Below are positions 53,686 through 64,000 of a stretch of DNA of 64,000 nucleotides, piece by piece; position 1 is the stretch's first letter, and the number at the start of each line of letters is the position of its first letter. This stretch comes from Endotrypanum monterogeii (Eukaryota; Euglenozoa; Kinetoplastea; Trypanosomatida; Trypanosomatidae): the NCBI GenBank assembly GCA_000333855.2, contig CM007335.1:1-64000 (forward strand). Direction: 5' to 3'. The notes under the pieces are model-generated. The model did no database searches and was not told the origin of the DNA. It saw only the letters and a list, made by a program, of their open reading frames with translations. A program made the translations under genes and the position numbers.

Positions 53686-56290
53686 TTCCTGCATTAATGA
53701 AAAAAAAAAGAGGGGAGAAACAATGAAGCAAAAAAATAAGAAAGCCAAGTTCTGATGCTGACAAAAAAACACAAAAAGAGCAGTGCCACTGACGACAATT
53801 TTATGAACACGATCGGGTTGCCGCTACTCTCAACTCCACAACCACCCCTCCTTGCTCCTCCTCTTCATCTCGTCCCTATGCCCACCCTAGATGGGGCTTC
53901 ATCAAAAAAAAAAAGTTATCCTTCCCACGCTGTGAAAAGAAATATAAAAATGCGTCAAGGGTCGCATCACAGTAGAGTGCGAAGCATACGGACATGAATG
54001 CCCTGGGAAATACACCAACATCTAAGCTGATGCATAATGGAAATCATGGACCCTCGAAGTGGGGGGGGGGGGGCAAAGGGGGAAAGGTAGGAAGAGGGAG
54101 GGAGTGCATAAGGTCAAGAGGATCACTCAGTTATCTGGAAAAAAAAACCCTGACGTGTCTTTCCTTTCCCCTCCCCTTGCATCAGCGCAAATCGAAACCT
54201 TAGTCACAAAGCAGAGAAGACACAAACCAAAAGCGCACACATCTACACTGAAATCAAAGAGAAACCAGGGAGCAATAAAAATACAAGATATATATATATA
54301 TATATATATATAAAGGGGTGAGCGGTCTCCCCCCCCCCCCCGCCTCGTGCTGCCGGCTGCCCGCCTTGAACCTCTGCGGTAACATGACAGGAGAGCGCAT
54401 ACACATCCGCATAAGCACATATATAAATATATATATGCAGCTTCAATGACAATCCGGTGTATTTGTAGAGCTTTGAATTGCAAATCGGGGGCACACTCAT
54501 TCCGAGAGGGAAGCGGGAGAGGGAGGAGAACCACCAACGGTTCGGATCTGAATTCTCATTATGTTATTTTCTTTTTCGCGCTTCTGTGTGTGCCTGTGCG
54601 TGGAGAGTGGACAATACGTCCATGCATGCATGCATACATGCATACATTCATGTTTATTGGTGAATGTACTGTCTTGCTCCTAGATCGCTGACCCGCACAC
54701 ACGGACACCATGAAGCCCACGTGCACAATGCAGCCGGAGCTGTCGACACGGAGAGAGGGGGAAAAAAAAAGAAAGAAAAGAGGCGCAACATTACTTCTGC
54801 GTCGCATCTATCCGCGGTACACTGTTGCTCGCTCATACACCTATTTTCACAAAGCACTGTTAGAGAAATTACGAACAAAAGCATTAACACAATTGTGTGT
54901 GTGTATCCCTTTTCTCGTATCGACCATCTTTTTCTGCCCACGCTTCCCTCTGTACTCTTCACTATTTTCCTCTTGTTCAGTCAGGGCCTCCCGCATCCCT
55001 CCAAACACACACACACACCTGTCGTTGATTATTTCGCCGCTACCCTGCAAAAGTCCTACGTCGAGTAATGCAAGCACCTGTTATCAGATGAGAAGCAAAG
55101 GGTTGCGGAAGGGGAGGGGGGAGGGGGGAGAACGATGGGGGTACTTCCGCGCAGTCAAAGATATGCGAGTGGGACAATGACAATGGAAACACGTATACTT
55201 AATGAGCAACGCTACCACCGTTCGTCTGTCGTCTTCTCGGGCAGAGAGCGCGTATGTCCAAGTGCCATAGAATGCCCTTTTTTTTTTTTTAAGGGTGTAC
55301 ACGCGCAACGCGGCCGTTCATGAGCCCTTGCACGACCTCACCCGCCCGCCTTCCACCTCGATGTCTCGGTGTCGGTGGTAGTGGGAGCAAAACGGATGTG
55401 GAAGAAGAGTTGAACTACAGGAAAGTAACATGCGGAAAAAAAAAAAAAAGCTGCTTGAAGGATCCGCACGTGCGGAGAATGGAGATGCACTCTCATATCT
55501 TTCTTTTTTGAGTCGCACACACACGCCAACATGCAGGACACATTGATCAACTTTAAGAAAATGAAAAAAAAAAAAGAGAGATCGTGAGGCGCATAGAAGT
55601 ATGCGACAACCCCCCCCCCAGGATAGAAAGGAGCTTGAAAAGTCGGCCTCGTCTGCTCGCAAATGAAAAATGAGAAAAGGGGGAAAGTCGCACAAAAAAA
55701 AAATGAAATGTGAACGGACTTTTTTTTTTCGGGAGGGGAGATAGGCACGCGGGTACATTTAAAAATGTGTGTTGTAGTGATGTAGACAACACTTTTTTTT
55801 TTTTCCTTCAGACACACGTCCGCAAGAAGTCAGTACACCTGCTTTTGGTTCACCCTGCACAGTCCCCCTGTTCTCCTAAAGCACCTTCCTCGGGTTGTCA
55901 CCGCACAGACTACATGCAATGCTATATTATATATGTGTGCGTACATGAAGGATGGGTGAAGAGGAGTGTCTGAGAGCAAGTACAAGCATATAACCCACCA
56001 AGAAAAAAGATGTGGACTCGTTACACCAATAAAGTATGCCACAAATAAACACATATGCATCGTGCTCGCACTTGTTACCAGCGCAAAGCACTCCTTTTTC
56101 TTGGCTTCTAGAAGACGCTGCTGGGCGAAGGGAAAAGGGGCACGAGACACCCCCACATTCGCCATGACTATTTCGGCGCAACACTCGCCGAGTGCAGGTG
56201 CATCTCTCCCCGCTCCCCTCCCTGTGCCCATTAATGCAGTTTAAAAAGAGGGGGTACAAGACCGCTACGTAAAGAAGGTTGTCCTTCCCC
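51841..56290. other. Gene-free spacer, microsatellite-rich
   Basis: About 4.4 kb. Contains (ATA)n-type runs near 52008-52035, (TA)n near 52218-52254, 52736-52760, 53049-53061, 53654-53683 and 54288-54312, a CATG/CATA array near 54621-54652, and poly-A, poly-C and poly-G runs. No convincing coding frame or RNA gene. Confidence 0.45.
54621..54652. repeat. CATG/CATA tetranucleotide array
   Basis: CATGCATGCATGCATACATG followed by CATACATTCATG; a self-complementary tetramer array. Confidence 0.6.
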
Positions 56291-56866
56291 TCAACATCGA
56301 CACACCGTTGCCGTCGCCGTCTCCGTGGCACCCATGGACGCCGGGGACACCACCCTCAGCGACATCACTGGGACAGGCGCTGTGAGCTTCACGGGCTTGG
56401 AGCAGAGCGAGATGTACATCGACTCACCGAATGTAGGTGTAGTTGTTGTTGCCGCTGCAGTGGAGGAGGCCTTTGGGGCACAAACCTCGTCGGTTGTCGA
56501 ATGGCTGACGGCCGTACTCTGTGTCAGCGTCTGCAGAGCCGGTGTGGCATTACGCGTTAGAAGGGGTGGAAGAATAAACTTTCCACAAATGCAGTGGACA
56601 TTGTCAAGGCAGTAGCACTCACGTGGGCGGTCTGCAGCAGCAGTCAAGGGCGCCAAGCGCAGCGAGCGACGGTTGTCGAGCTCAAGTGACTCCCCTTCGC
56701 TCTCCTCCGATACGTTGGAAGAAACATGCTGCTGCTCTGTGCTTTGAGCGTCCATACACATCGACCTGGAGTCCAAGAAGTCCTGCAACGAGTGCACCTT
56801 CAAGGGTATGTAAGACGAGTCCTCCACGTCCTCCTCAGCCATGTAGTTATATGTGTCGAACGACAT
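56291..56866 (-). CDS. Small hypothetical protein with a Cys pair motif
   Basis: A 191-residue protein from the ATG at 56866. The N-terminus is acidic (MAEEDVEDSSY), followed by a Ser/Glu-rich segment. The middle contains ECYCLDNVHCICGKF, a C-x-C-x6-C-x-C arrangement that could bind a metal. The C-terminal 80 residues are Thr/Ala/Ser/Pro-rich. I do not recognise a family. In-frame sequence upstream of the ATG is a His-Thr repeat from a (TG)n tract and is UTR. Codon usage and the well-formed start, between two genes on the same strand, support a real gene. It may be trypanosomatid-specific. Confidence 0.6.
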   Translation of the reverse strand: MSFDTYNYMAEEDVEDSSYIPLKVHSLQDFLDSRSMCMDAQSTEQQHVSSNVSEESEGESLELDNRRSLRLAPLTAAADRPRECYCLDNVHCICGKFILPPLLTRNATPALQTLTQSTAVSHSTTDEVCAPKASSTAAATTTTPTFGESMYISLCSKPVKLTAPVPVMSLRVVSPASMGATETATATVCRC

Positions 56867-58971
56867 CTTAGCAGCGCAGAGAAAGAGAAGAAGTGCGAGG
56901 AGAGAAGGCGTATGTGTGCGAGCGTCCTTGTGTCCACGTGTTTCGTTGCGAAGGGAGAACGGCGGAGAGTGTTGACGACTGAAGACAGGAAGGTTGGTGC
57001 ACGTGAGTGAACGTATCTGTGTGTGTGTGTGTGTGTGTGTGTGTAGAAAGGGGGTGGAAAAAAAAAAGAAAAAAAAAATAAAGATGCATGAGGGTGAGTC
57101 GAAGCAGTGCCAAGGCGAGTCAAGATCCAAGGAGGGCCAAAGGGTGTGGATGAGAAGACGTCGGCAGAAATCGCCACAATGGAAGGGGAAAAAAAAATCG
57201 AGCTCGAATAATCCTCAGTCGAAAATCGGTTTTTTCTTTGTTTTGTCTCCCTTCATACCAGCGACCGTGCAGAGAACCCCTCGTTCTGTGAAGCGTTGTA
57301 GACAGACAGACAAGCACAGGCCTCCGTGTGCATCCCCTCTTGTGTATGTGCGTGCGTAACACTCGTGGTAATGGCCGCCACAAGGCACGGGCACAGGAGA
57401 CGTGTTTGGGGTGTCAACAGGGGAAGAGGAGGGGGCGGGGCTCTTTCCAAAATGAATCCACTAAATCGATTACCCGAGTTGGATCTGTATGGCGACACCT
57501 CGCTTTCGCGAGAGTACCACCAAGCGGTTGGAGAACGAAAGGCACGAGGCGCACTACTCAACAACTAAAGAAGGAAATACAATTAAATAAAGCAAAAGAG
57601 AGAGGGAGGAGAGAGAGGGGGGGGGGGGCAGAGAGCCCGCATCTCAGATCTTTTTTGTTTCTTTCATAAAAATCACATCTCTACCTTTTTCATTTTTTTT
57701 TCCTCTGTCGCTGTTGTTGCCTGAAAAGAACCCCTCTCCCCCCTCCTCTTTGTTTTCACATGTGTGGGTGGGTGGGGATTGGCATTGAGATTCCTGTGAT
57801 GTGTAGAGCAAGCGTGAGAGAGACCGCGAGAGGGAGACACGCGCAGCCGAGCGGTGGGGGTGGGAGGAGGACCACATGGAGGTGATGAACGACAAACACA
57901 CTGGAAAGCGATGAATAATTTTAGAACGTAGAAAAAGTTTTTAAAGGGGGTGCCCACTTTCACACACACGCGCTCCTCCACACCCCAGTGCACACTCGAT
58001 ATAATAAATATACCAATGTGGGAAGGAGAGGGAGGAAAGGAAACCTGCTTCATCTGTGTTACGGTGCTAGCCGCAGCGATAAGCAGAGCCACAAAATCAG
58101 CGCACCGGCAATCTTCAAGAGGCTAGTAAGAAAAAACGCCAGACACTCGGGGGTTAGGAGAGGGGCACGCCATGAAACTTGTGCATCCCCAAAGAGACGA
58201 CCATGTGTGCGACACAATAGACATGCATGCATATAGAGAGAGGTGTTGGTGTTTTTTTTTTCTAAGGGAGAAGTCCATGTAAAATGTGAACGGGGAGAAA
58301 GGCTCCATACAGGGACGCAACTAAGGAAATGGAAAATCTGCTAAAAAAAAAAAAGCAGCCGCTCCACTCCAGCTGGAGCGCGGACACATCGCTAGCTCAC
58401 CCGCGTGTCTTAAACCTTCATCGCCTCATTAAAGCCCCTTCTCCCTACCCCCGCACACACACACGCACCTATGCTATAGACTCAAGGCGAGCAGACTCTA
58501 CCTCCTTTTCCCCTCACAGCTCTCTCTACATTCATCCCTCACTCGCCCGCTGCCGCCGTCCTTTGGACTGTCCGAAATCGCGAGTAGGGAGAATACAGAC
58601 AAATCAAACTGAGCACGGTCCTGCTTGAAGCATCAAGTTGGCCCTGCAGTGAAACGTATGGGATGGTATACAGGAGTGCTGTTTGGACACAGGCATGTAA
58701 GCACGCATATACGGGGATAAGATCTGGTGTGCATCCATCCTCCAAGAACATCGCTGCAGTGAACGCTCCGTGCGGTCAAGTAGTGTCCTCGAAAGTGTAT
58801 ACGCCATCCTCGCTTTGACCCTCTTGTTGCTGTTGCTGCTTTTGCTTCGTAGACGTCCCACATCACGTTGTGTCCCTACCCTTCCCCCCCCCCCCCCTGG
58901 CTACCCTCCACGTCGCATGTTTCGGAACACGACACACCTACACATTGTTCCCCTTATTGTTCTTTTTTTTT
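56867..58971. other. Intergenic spacer, no gene seen
   Basis: (TG)n at about 57014-57044, poly-A near 57059-57078, a poly-G run near 57617-57628 and a 12-C run near 58887-58898. No coding frame supported. Confidence 0.45.
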
Positions 58972-61479
58972 TCAGATGCAATACTCGGCATCTTCGTCGG
59001 AGACCTCCTCCAGGACTAAGCGCTTCTTTCGGCCAGGAAGAAAGCGTACATAGACACCAAGGGCTGTGTTGCTGCTGGAGTTGTTGCATATATCCGAAGA
59101 CGTATCGGGGACGCATGTCGGTGCCGCATCGGCAACGGGTGACTTGACATCGCGGTGGGACGGCACAGTAGTTGGCGTCGCAGTCGGTAAGGCACTCTCA
59201 CAATCACCTCCTCTTGGGGTAGCCGCCATGGACGCTCCAGCGGCACCTGAAGTGATATACACAAATGTGTTCTTCTCGGCGCAATACAGCAGAACGGATC
59301 CGGAGTCCGCCTCCGCAGCGCAGGAACTCTTAAAGTGGTTCTCTGTAACAGGAGCACGGCGCTGTGGCTTCGAGGGTTTGTCAACTGCCGCCCTCGAGAC
59401 CTGGCACACAGCCGTCGTTTTTCGGCGCTTCGCTTCCATCACTGGAGAAAGCGGGCGAGTCATGTTGGCCTCTGTCCCCTCGGTCACGAGGAATGGATCG
59501 CTCTTTAGCACAGCCATGTCACAGCCGACACCTTGCAGGAGATGCGTCGACCTTGTTACGGTGGCAGCCGAGCACTTCACCACGGTGGGGGTGTCCTCCC
59601 CAGTAGAAATTGTGGACGCCACAGCCATCGGTGCAGCCTTGGCGCTTGTGCGTAGCGCCTCGTCCCCCAATGATGCAGTTGCCCCAGGGATGATGCCTTC
59701 GTCGCGTGCATTCTGCAGCCAACGCTCTACCGCGCTTGTCCAATCGAGGTCACCTCCCTGGGCAGCATCATCCTCGCATACGGCGGGCCGGCGTTGGTGC
59801 GTGAGGCTATCAAGGGGAATGGTAGTGTATGAAGAGCCGCCAATGCCGAGGCCTGACAAGATTGCGTCGTAGTCGCCCGCACCACCGCTGTGTCTTGCAT
59901 TGGACAGTGTAGCGGCGGTGGTGTGGCTAGCGAGAGATGGGGTGATGGGGTAGACGGTGCCCTCGGCAGGGCCCCAGAGTCTGTCACCAATGGACATGCC
60001 GCCGCTCAGGCCGTTGTTCTCGCGGTTTGACGGAATGTGCACAGCAGCTGCCGGTGCTGGTGATGTGACCACGACACTAGATAAATGAGGGCGTTCGAGA
60101 GGAGCGCTGGTGCTTATTATTCTCGTCGCCGGCGCGGGCGAAGGATTCTGCACATCGCTGCCGCAACCCTCTGGCATTGACCCCGAATGACGCGGCTCTG
60201 AAGGCGCGGCATCGACCCCGCCAAACGCAGTGCCGCTTTGAGAGCCTGGGAGTTGATAGCCCATGCGAGCAGTCAGCGCTGTGTAGTTACACAAGTTTGA
60301 AGGATGGGGAACTACTATTAATCTAGGCTGAGTGCGTTGCTCAGCGTCATAGTTCGATGGGTCGCCCTTGCCTGGTGATGGGGCGGCACCCGGCAGTACA
60401 CCGGCCGCAGCCATGAGCCCGTAGACGTACTGCGGTGTAGTCCTCTCACCCGGTGCTGCGGACGACTCGTTAGTTGCATGACGCGAGGTGCTGTGAGCCA
60501 TAGTGTTGCTACTCACTACATGTCGAGCTGGCTGAAGCTGGCGTCGCTTTGCCCCTTCGCCCGAAAACGTAGTGGCAACAACAGCGCTGCCACCTGATCC
60601 TGTCACACTTGTGGACGCAGAGGAGCTCGCCACCGTCCCTGATGGCAGTGTCGGCGGCGGCGGCGGTAGTGGTGGTGGTGCCGATAACTGTACTGTACGC
60701 GATAAAGTTGTGTACGGTACAGGGCTATGCATCACCGGGGCTACGTTGATGGTGTGTTGGTTGTTGTTGATGACAGAAAAAGGGTGGTGGCCCATCGCCG
60801 GTATATAATGCGGCATCCCCGCGATCCCGGGGATGCTACCATAGCTAAGGCCACCAAGCTCATCGGCAAGACCAAAGGAAGCGGGCACCGATGGCGAACC
60901 GGCGAGGCCAAATACAGATGGCGGTATCACCCCGTGTCCAGGCGGCGGCGGTGGCGGTGGTGGAGGGGGTAGGGGTCGCTGTTGGCGAGAGTTCAGCACG
61001 GCGCGCCCTCGGGTAGCGGAGGCGTCTCCTCGGATAGCACTGCTACTGATGCTGCTGCTGCCGGCAGGGAAACTGCGCGTGTTTCCGGGCAACAACGCAG
61101 TCGAGTCACAACCACCCTTTTTGGCCCTTTTCTTCGGCCCCGCCAGGGTCGTCGCTGTCGTGACATGCGGGTCACGATGCAGCTGATGCACCGGTGCGCC
61201 TTTCTGCTGCCCATTTTCTAGAGTTGTTTGCAAGTCAACCTGCTCCAAGTGGGGCGGATCAGGTGTCAAGACATGTTCTTTCGCAGATGTCGCTGGCACT
61301 GCTGTCGCCGCCTCTGGCAATGCCGCAGTGTCCCTCGGATCCGACCGTAGCTCATCCTCTCCGTGAGCGAAGGCGCACTTGTCACCGAAAGGACAGCCCT
61401 CCTCGCTGAGAAAAAAAGTGCACATGGACGTCTTATACTTGGAGGGTTTGACGATATCGTGCCGTCTATTTTTTGTCAT
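58972..61479 (-). CDS. Large CCCH zinc-finger RNA-binding protein
   Basis: An 835-residue protein from the ATG at 61479. The upstream in-frame stretch is a repeat-derived string without an ATG. A single N-terminal CCCH finger has C20, C29, C35 and H39 (C-x8-C-x5-C-x3-H) within KPSKYKTSMC...CAFAHGEDEL, almost identical to the small paralogue. The remainder is long and disordered: two polyproline runs (LPPPPPPPPPPG and APPPLPPPPPTLP), Ala/Ser/Thr/Gly-rich linkers, and a C-terminus with a basic then acidic end (GRKKRLVLEEVSDEDAEYCI). Polyproline runs could recruit WW/SH3/EVH1-type or translation factors. A role in mRNA stability or translation is inferred from the finger type. The 10-bp minisatellite lies just upstream, in the 5' UTR or spacer. 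Confidence 0.88.
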   Translation of the reverse strand: MTKNRRHDIVKPSKYKTSMCTFFLSEEGCPFGDKCAFAHGEDELRSDPRDTAALPEAATAVPATSAKEHVLTPDPPHLEQVDLQTTLENGQQKGAPVHQLHRDPHVTTATTLAGPKKRAKKGGCDSTALLPGNTRSFPAGSSSISSSAIRGDASATRGRAVLNSRQQRPLPPPPPPPPPPGHGVIPPSVFGLAGSPSVPASFGLADELGGLSYGSIPGIAGMPHYIPAMGHHPFSVINNNQHTINVAPVMHSPVPYTTLSRTVQLSAPPPLPPPPPTLPSGTVASSSASTSVTGSGGSAVVATTFSGEGAKRRQLQPARHVVSSNTMAHSTSRHATNESSAAPGERTTPQYVYGLMAAAGVLPGAAPSPGKGDPSNYDAEQRTQPRLIVVPHPSNLCNYTALTARMGYQLPGSQSGTAFGGVDAAPSEPRHSGSMPEGCGSDVQNPSPAPATRIISTSAPLERPHLSSVVVTSPAPAAAVHIPSNRENNGLSGGMSIGDRLWGPAEGTVYPITPSLASHTTAATLSNARHSGGAGDYDAILSGLGIGGSSYTTIPLDSLTHQRRPAVCEDDAAQGGDLDWTSAVERWLQNARDEGIIPGATASLGDEALRTSAKAAPMAVASTISTGEDTPTVVKCSAATVTRSTHLLQGVGCDMAVLKSDPFLVTEGTEANMTRPLSPVMEAKRRKTTAVCQVSRAAVDKPSKPQRRAPVTENHFKSSCAAEADSGSVLLYCAEKNTFVYITSGAAGASMAATPRGGDCESALPTATPTTVPSHRDVKSPVADAAPTCVPDTSSDICNNSSSNTALGVYVRFLPGRKKRLVLEEVSDEDAEYCI

Positions 61480-61540
61480 TGTGCCTGGCCGTCTCTGCTG
61501 AGTAAAACTGTGGAAGAAATATAAAACGACGCGTGTCTGT

Positions 61541-61639
61541 GTGATCGTGTGTGAGCGTGTGTGAGCGTGTGTGAGCGTGTGTGAGCGTGTGTGAGCGTGT
61601 GTGAGCGTGTGTGATCGTGTGTGAGCGTGTGTGAGCGTG
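61541..61639. repeat. 10-bp minisatellite, ten units
   Basis: Ten tandem units of GTGAGCGTGT; units 1 and 8 read GTGATCGTGT. It begins 62 bases upstream of the large CCCH gene's ATG, so it is in its 5' UTR or just outside it. Confidence 0.9.
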
Positions 61640-62873
61640 GAGAAGGTGAGGTCTACGGCGTAAGCCACTCACCGCCGCACGTGATGGAGAGCTCCACTTA
61701 AAAAAAAAAAAAAAACTCTCAATGTCGCGTACAAAAACGAGATGGTGAGAGATCTTTTCAGAAAAAGAGAAATCATAAAAACAAAAAAAAAAAAGTCAAA
61801 AAAGAATTCAAAGGAAGGAAGGGAGTCAGCCACTGCATGTATAGATATGCCTGCCTGTGTGGGTGTGTGTTCTTACGTATGTATGTTGATACATGGATAA
61901 CAGGTCGAGGTGAGAAAAAAAAAACACAACCCGACCGACCGCAGAAGAGGCGGTGAGGTCGCCAATGCGACACATCTACAAATGCACACATATGGTTTGA
62001 TGCAAAAAGTTATTCATAATACTGCGTTCGGATTTCCAACCCCGACCTACCATGGGGCGCCCGCGCGAAGGCCGTACAAACTGGGGCTGGGAGTAGTGGA
62101 CTGAGGCACAAAAGGCCAACAGCACCACATCAAAAGAGACTTACGCCCCCCCCCTCCTCCCCAATGAAGTCCATCTCCCCCTCCCCTCCCTCTGTGTGCT
62201 CAACTCTGCTTACCCGATGCAAGGGAAGTGAAACAATAGTGTCCGCTCAGTCGTGGGGACAAGCACGAGCGTCGATCTCTTCCCAGAGACGGGAAAATCA
62301 CCTCCTCCCGTGCCCGTTCCTGAGGCCAGCCCCACCCCCACCATACACACACACACACACACACACGCATGGAAGAAGGATCTCAGGGAAAGGAGGGGCA
62401 CACTCATACAAATTGACATGAAATATTCTATTTGTGGTGTTGCGCTCGCTCTCTCTCTGTCGGGCGTCGAGTCGTGGATCCCCCCCCTCCCCCCTCTCTC
62501 CCTCTGCGTGTATGGGTGGTTGTGTCCAGGCCAACGGAAACCTGGGGAGTTCACATCACCCTCTGAGAATGGAGCTCCTCCCCCTCCTCCCCCCCCCTCC
62601 TCCCCCCGCCCTCTACACCCATGCAGCACGTACCTGAAAGGACGCGGAATACCTCTGGCCCAATTTAGTATGACCGCCTCCTCAGTCCTCTACGTCACTG
62701 CAGCTTACGGTACGCAGAGAGGAGAGAGGGAAAAGAAGTAGAAACAAAGGGATGGAAATAAAAACAGTGTCGGTGATCAGCGTATTGGTGCACACACGCA
62801 CAGATAGACAGGAGGGCATGGAATGAGAGCGCATGTGGGATGAACGACACCAAAGTCTCCTCACTCCCACCAG

Positions 62874-63356
62874 GTTCCCCATCACATGGAGGTGCTTATT
62901 TAACGAAACAACATCAGATTTTTTTTTTCAGATCTCCTAGAACTCAAGCACATTAGCTGAACAACAGAACAGAACAGATATGGTATATATATATATATAT
63001 ATATATAGTAACGGGACAACCGATACCAGCCACAACGACAACGTAGTACGGCTACGACGAGACAACGAGTCGCTATGACTCGACGCCGACCGTAACGTAA
63101 GGTTGGGACTCCCATCGAACGACNNNNNNNNNNNNNNNNNNNNNNNNNNNNNNNNNNNNNNNNNNNNNNNNNNNNNNNNNNNNNNNNNNNNNNNNNNNNN
63201 NNNNNNNNNNNNNNNNNNNNNNNNNNNNNCCACGGTTCCCGTACTCACATGGAGGTGCTTATTTAACGTAAACAAACAACTACTAGTATTTTTTTTACTT
63301 TAGTATACTCCTACGAACTACAAGACACATTAGTCTGAACAACAAGAACAGAACAG

Positions 63357-63387
<31 letters not shown>

Positions 63388-63482
63388 ACGGGGCAACCGA
63401 TACCAGCCACAAGCAACAGTACGGCTACGACGAGCAACAGTCGCTATGATCAGCGCCGACAATTGGGGATCCCATCGAACGA
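62874..63482. other. Gap of 106 N flanked by near-duplicate sequence
   Basis: The roughly 250 bases left of the gap (62874-63123) and right of it (63235-63482) follow the same order: a CACATGGAGGTGCTTATTTAACG segment, an A/T-rich stretch, GAACAGATAT plus (TA)n, then CCGATACCAGCCACAA and CCCATCGAACGA. They differ mainly by single-base insertions. This looks like one locus assembled twice from noisy reads, not a biological duplication. Confidence 0.75.
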
Positions 63483-63519
63483 GCTTCAAGAAGAAGAAGA
63501 GCTACATAAACATAGACAA

Positions 63520-63552
<33 letters not shown>

Positions 63553-63652
63553 CACGCAGTTATTCCTGCACATTACCCCACCAACAACCATCTCGCCTCT
63601 GCAACTATTGTGGCTTTTCTTCCCCCGCGGCTCTGACTCGCATGAGATCGCC

Positions 63653-64000
63653 CTACTTGAGGTCCACAATCATTATCGTCATGTTGTCCGTGCCCTCCGG
63701 TGTGGCTGGGCCGCCTTCGGGCGAGCTCGGAGCGAGGCACCGGTTGCACACGTCGTTGCAGATGTCAACGTTCGGTACGCCCTTTGCCTTCCTTTCGTTA
63801 ATGAACTCGATGAGTTCCTCGTTAGTGAGAACATCGAAGATGCCGTCACAGGCGATGGCGACATACGAGTCCTCTGCACCCCGCCTCGTCGCGATTACGT
63901 CCGGCACCGGCACCACCAGTTGCTCAGTCACATCCCGTTCTCGGTTGTTCTTGTACACAAAGTCACCCATGGCGCGACTCATGGCCAACTGCCCATTGAC
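63653..64000 (-). CDS. Protein phosphatase 2C (PPM family), C-terminal part only
   Basis: The frame runs in from the right window edge, so the N-terminus is missing; 115 codons plus stop are visible. It starts in VNGQLAMSRAMGDF, the conserved PP2C segment, then has a DVIATRR-type strand, ACDGIFDVLTNEE (metal-binding Asp and the D-G-[ILV]-x-D motif) and GTDNMTIMIV, the C-terminal metal-binding Asp-Asn motif. These are diagnostic for Mn/Mg-dependent Ser/Thr phosphatases. All visible catalytic residues are intact. The protein ends soon after the last motif, so it has no C-terminal extension. Substrate and location cannot be told from this part. Confidence 0.95.
   Translation of the reverse strand, partial: VNGQLAMSRAMGDFVYKNNRERDVTEQLVVPVPDVIATRRGAEDSYVAIACDGIFDVLTNEELIEFINERKAKGVPNVDICNDVCNRCLAPSSPEGGPATPEGTDNMTIMIVDLK

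Larger units (their letters stand above)
61480..63652. other. Intergenic spacer with minisatellite, gap and duplicated flanks
   Basis: Holds the 10-bp array (61541-61639), a 15-A run near 61700, (AC)n near 62344-62366, C-rich tracts, the 106-N gap at 63124-63229 and (AC)n(AT)n near 63520-63552. No gene seen. Confidence 0.5.

Noticed and set aside
59066..59872. Plus-strand frame of 268 codons
   Set aside because: Antisense to the low-complexity Ala/Thr/Ser-rich body of the large CCCH protein; no domain seen.
1..64000. CRISPR arrays, bacterial operons, ribosome-binding sites
   Set aside because: Eukaryotic (trypanosomatid) gene content; the tandem arrays present have no unique spacers.
1..64000. 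tRNA, rRNA, snRNA or spliced-leader RNA genes
   Set aside because: None recognised by eye. A covariance-model scan would be needed to exclude snoRNAs in the long spacers.

Overview
The window looks like a trypanosomatid nuclear chromosome, most likely from the Leishmaniinae (Leishmania or a close relative). All supported genes lie on the minus strand, have no visible introns, and are separated by long UTR-like spacers. The spacers are full of homopolymers, (AC)n, (AT)n and poly-G/poly-A tracts. Several starts are preceded on the coding strand by a polypyrimidine tract and an AG, as expected for spliced-leader trans-splicing. This is one polycistronic unit read from right to left.

Layout from left to right. 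1-2000: a probable mobile-element fragment, with a Gag-like protein carrying an RG-rich tail, the start of a further reading frame cut by the window edge, and a GC-rich palindromic leader. 2.0-4.3 kb: AT-richer sequence, then a 724-bp repeat whose 99% identical copy lies 43 kb away. 4.3-13.6 kb: four enzyme genes (PLOD/ESAG3-like glycosyltransferase, GDA1/CD39 nucleoside phosphatase, LOG-family protein, NADH-cytochrome b5 reductase). The reductase is flanked by 353-bp direct repeats about 99% identical. 13.6-20.5 kb: nearly 7 kb without a recognisable gene. 20.5-45.2 kb: a dense block with eIF4G1-like MIF4G protein, a coiled-coil hypothetical, a probable mitochondrial protein, HslU ATPase, a flavin monooxygenase-like protein, a transglutaminase/KY-like protein without its catalytic residues, a mitochondrial carrier-like protein and a DRS1/DDX27-type helicase. 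45.2-64 kb: gene-poor, with two CCCH zinc-finger proteins, a small Cys-containing hypothetical, long repeat-rich UTRs, two assembly gaps, and a PP2C phosphatase running off the right edge.

From memory, this order (nucleoside phosphatase, eIF4G1, HslU, carrier, helicase, CCCH pair) matches the start of Leishmania chromosome 15 and the Tb927.5.1490-1580 block of T. brucei. This was not checked. With a retroelement-like sequence at the distal end of the unit, it suggests a subtelomeric left arm.

The genes are mostly housekeeping: translation, ribosome biogenesis, mitochondrial proteolysis and transport, secretory-pathway glycosylation and nucleotide hydrolysis. Co-transcription in one unit does not imply a shared pathway. 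The main points of interest are the mobile-element end, two near-identical repeat pairs, three degenerate or altered enzyme-family members, and a probable false duplication around the gap near 63.1 kb.
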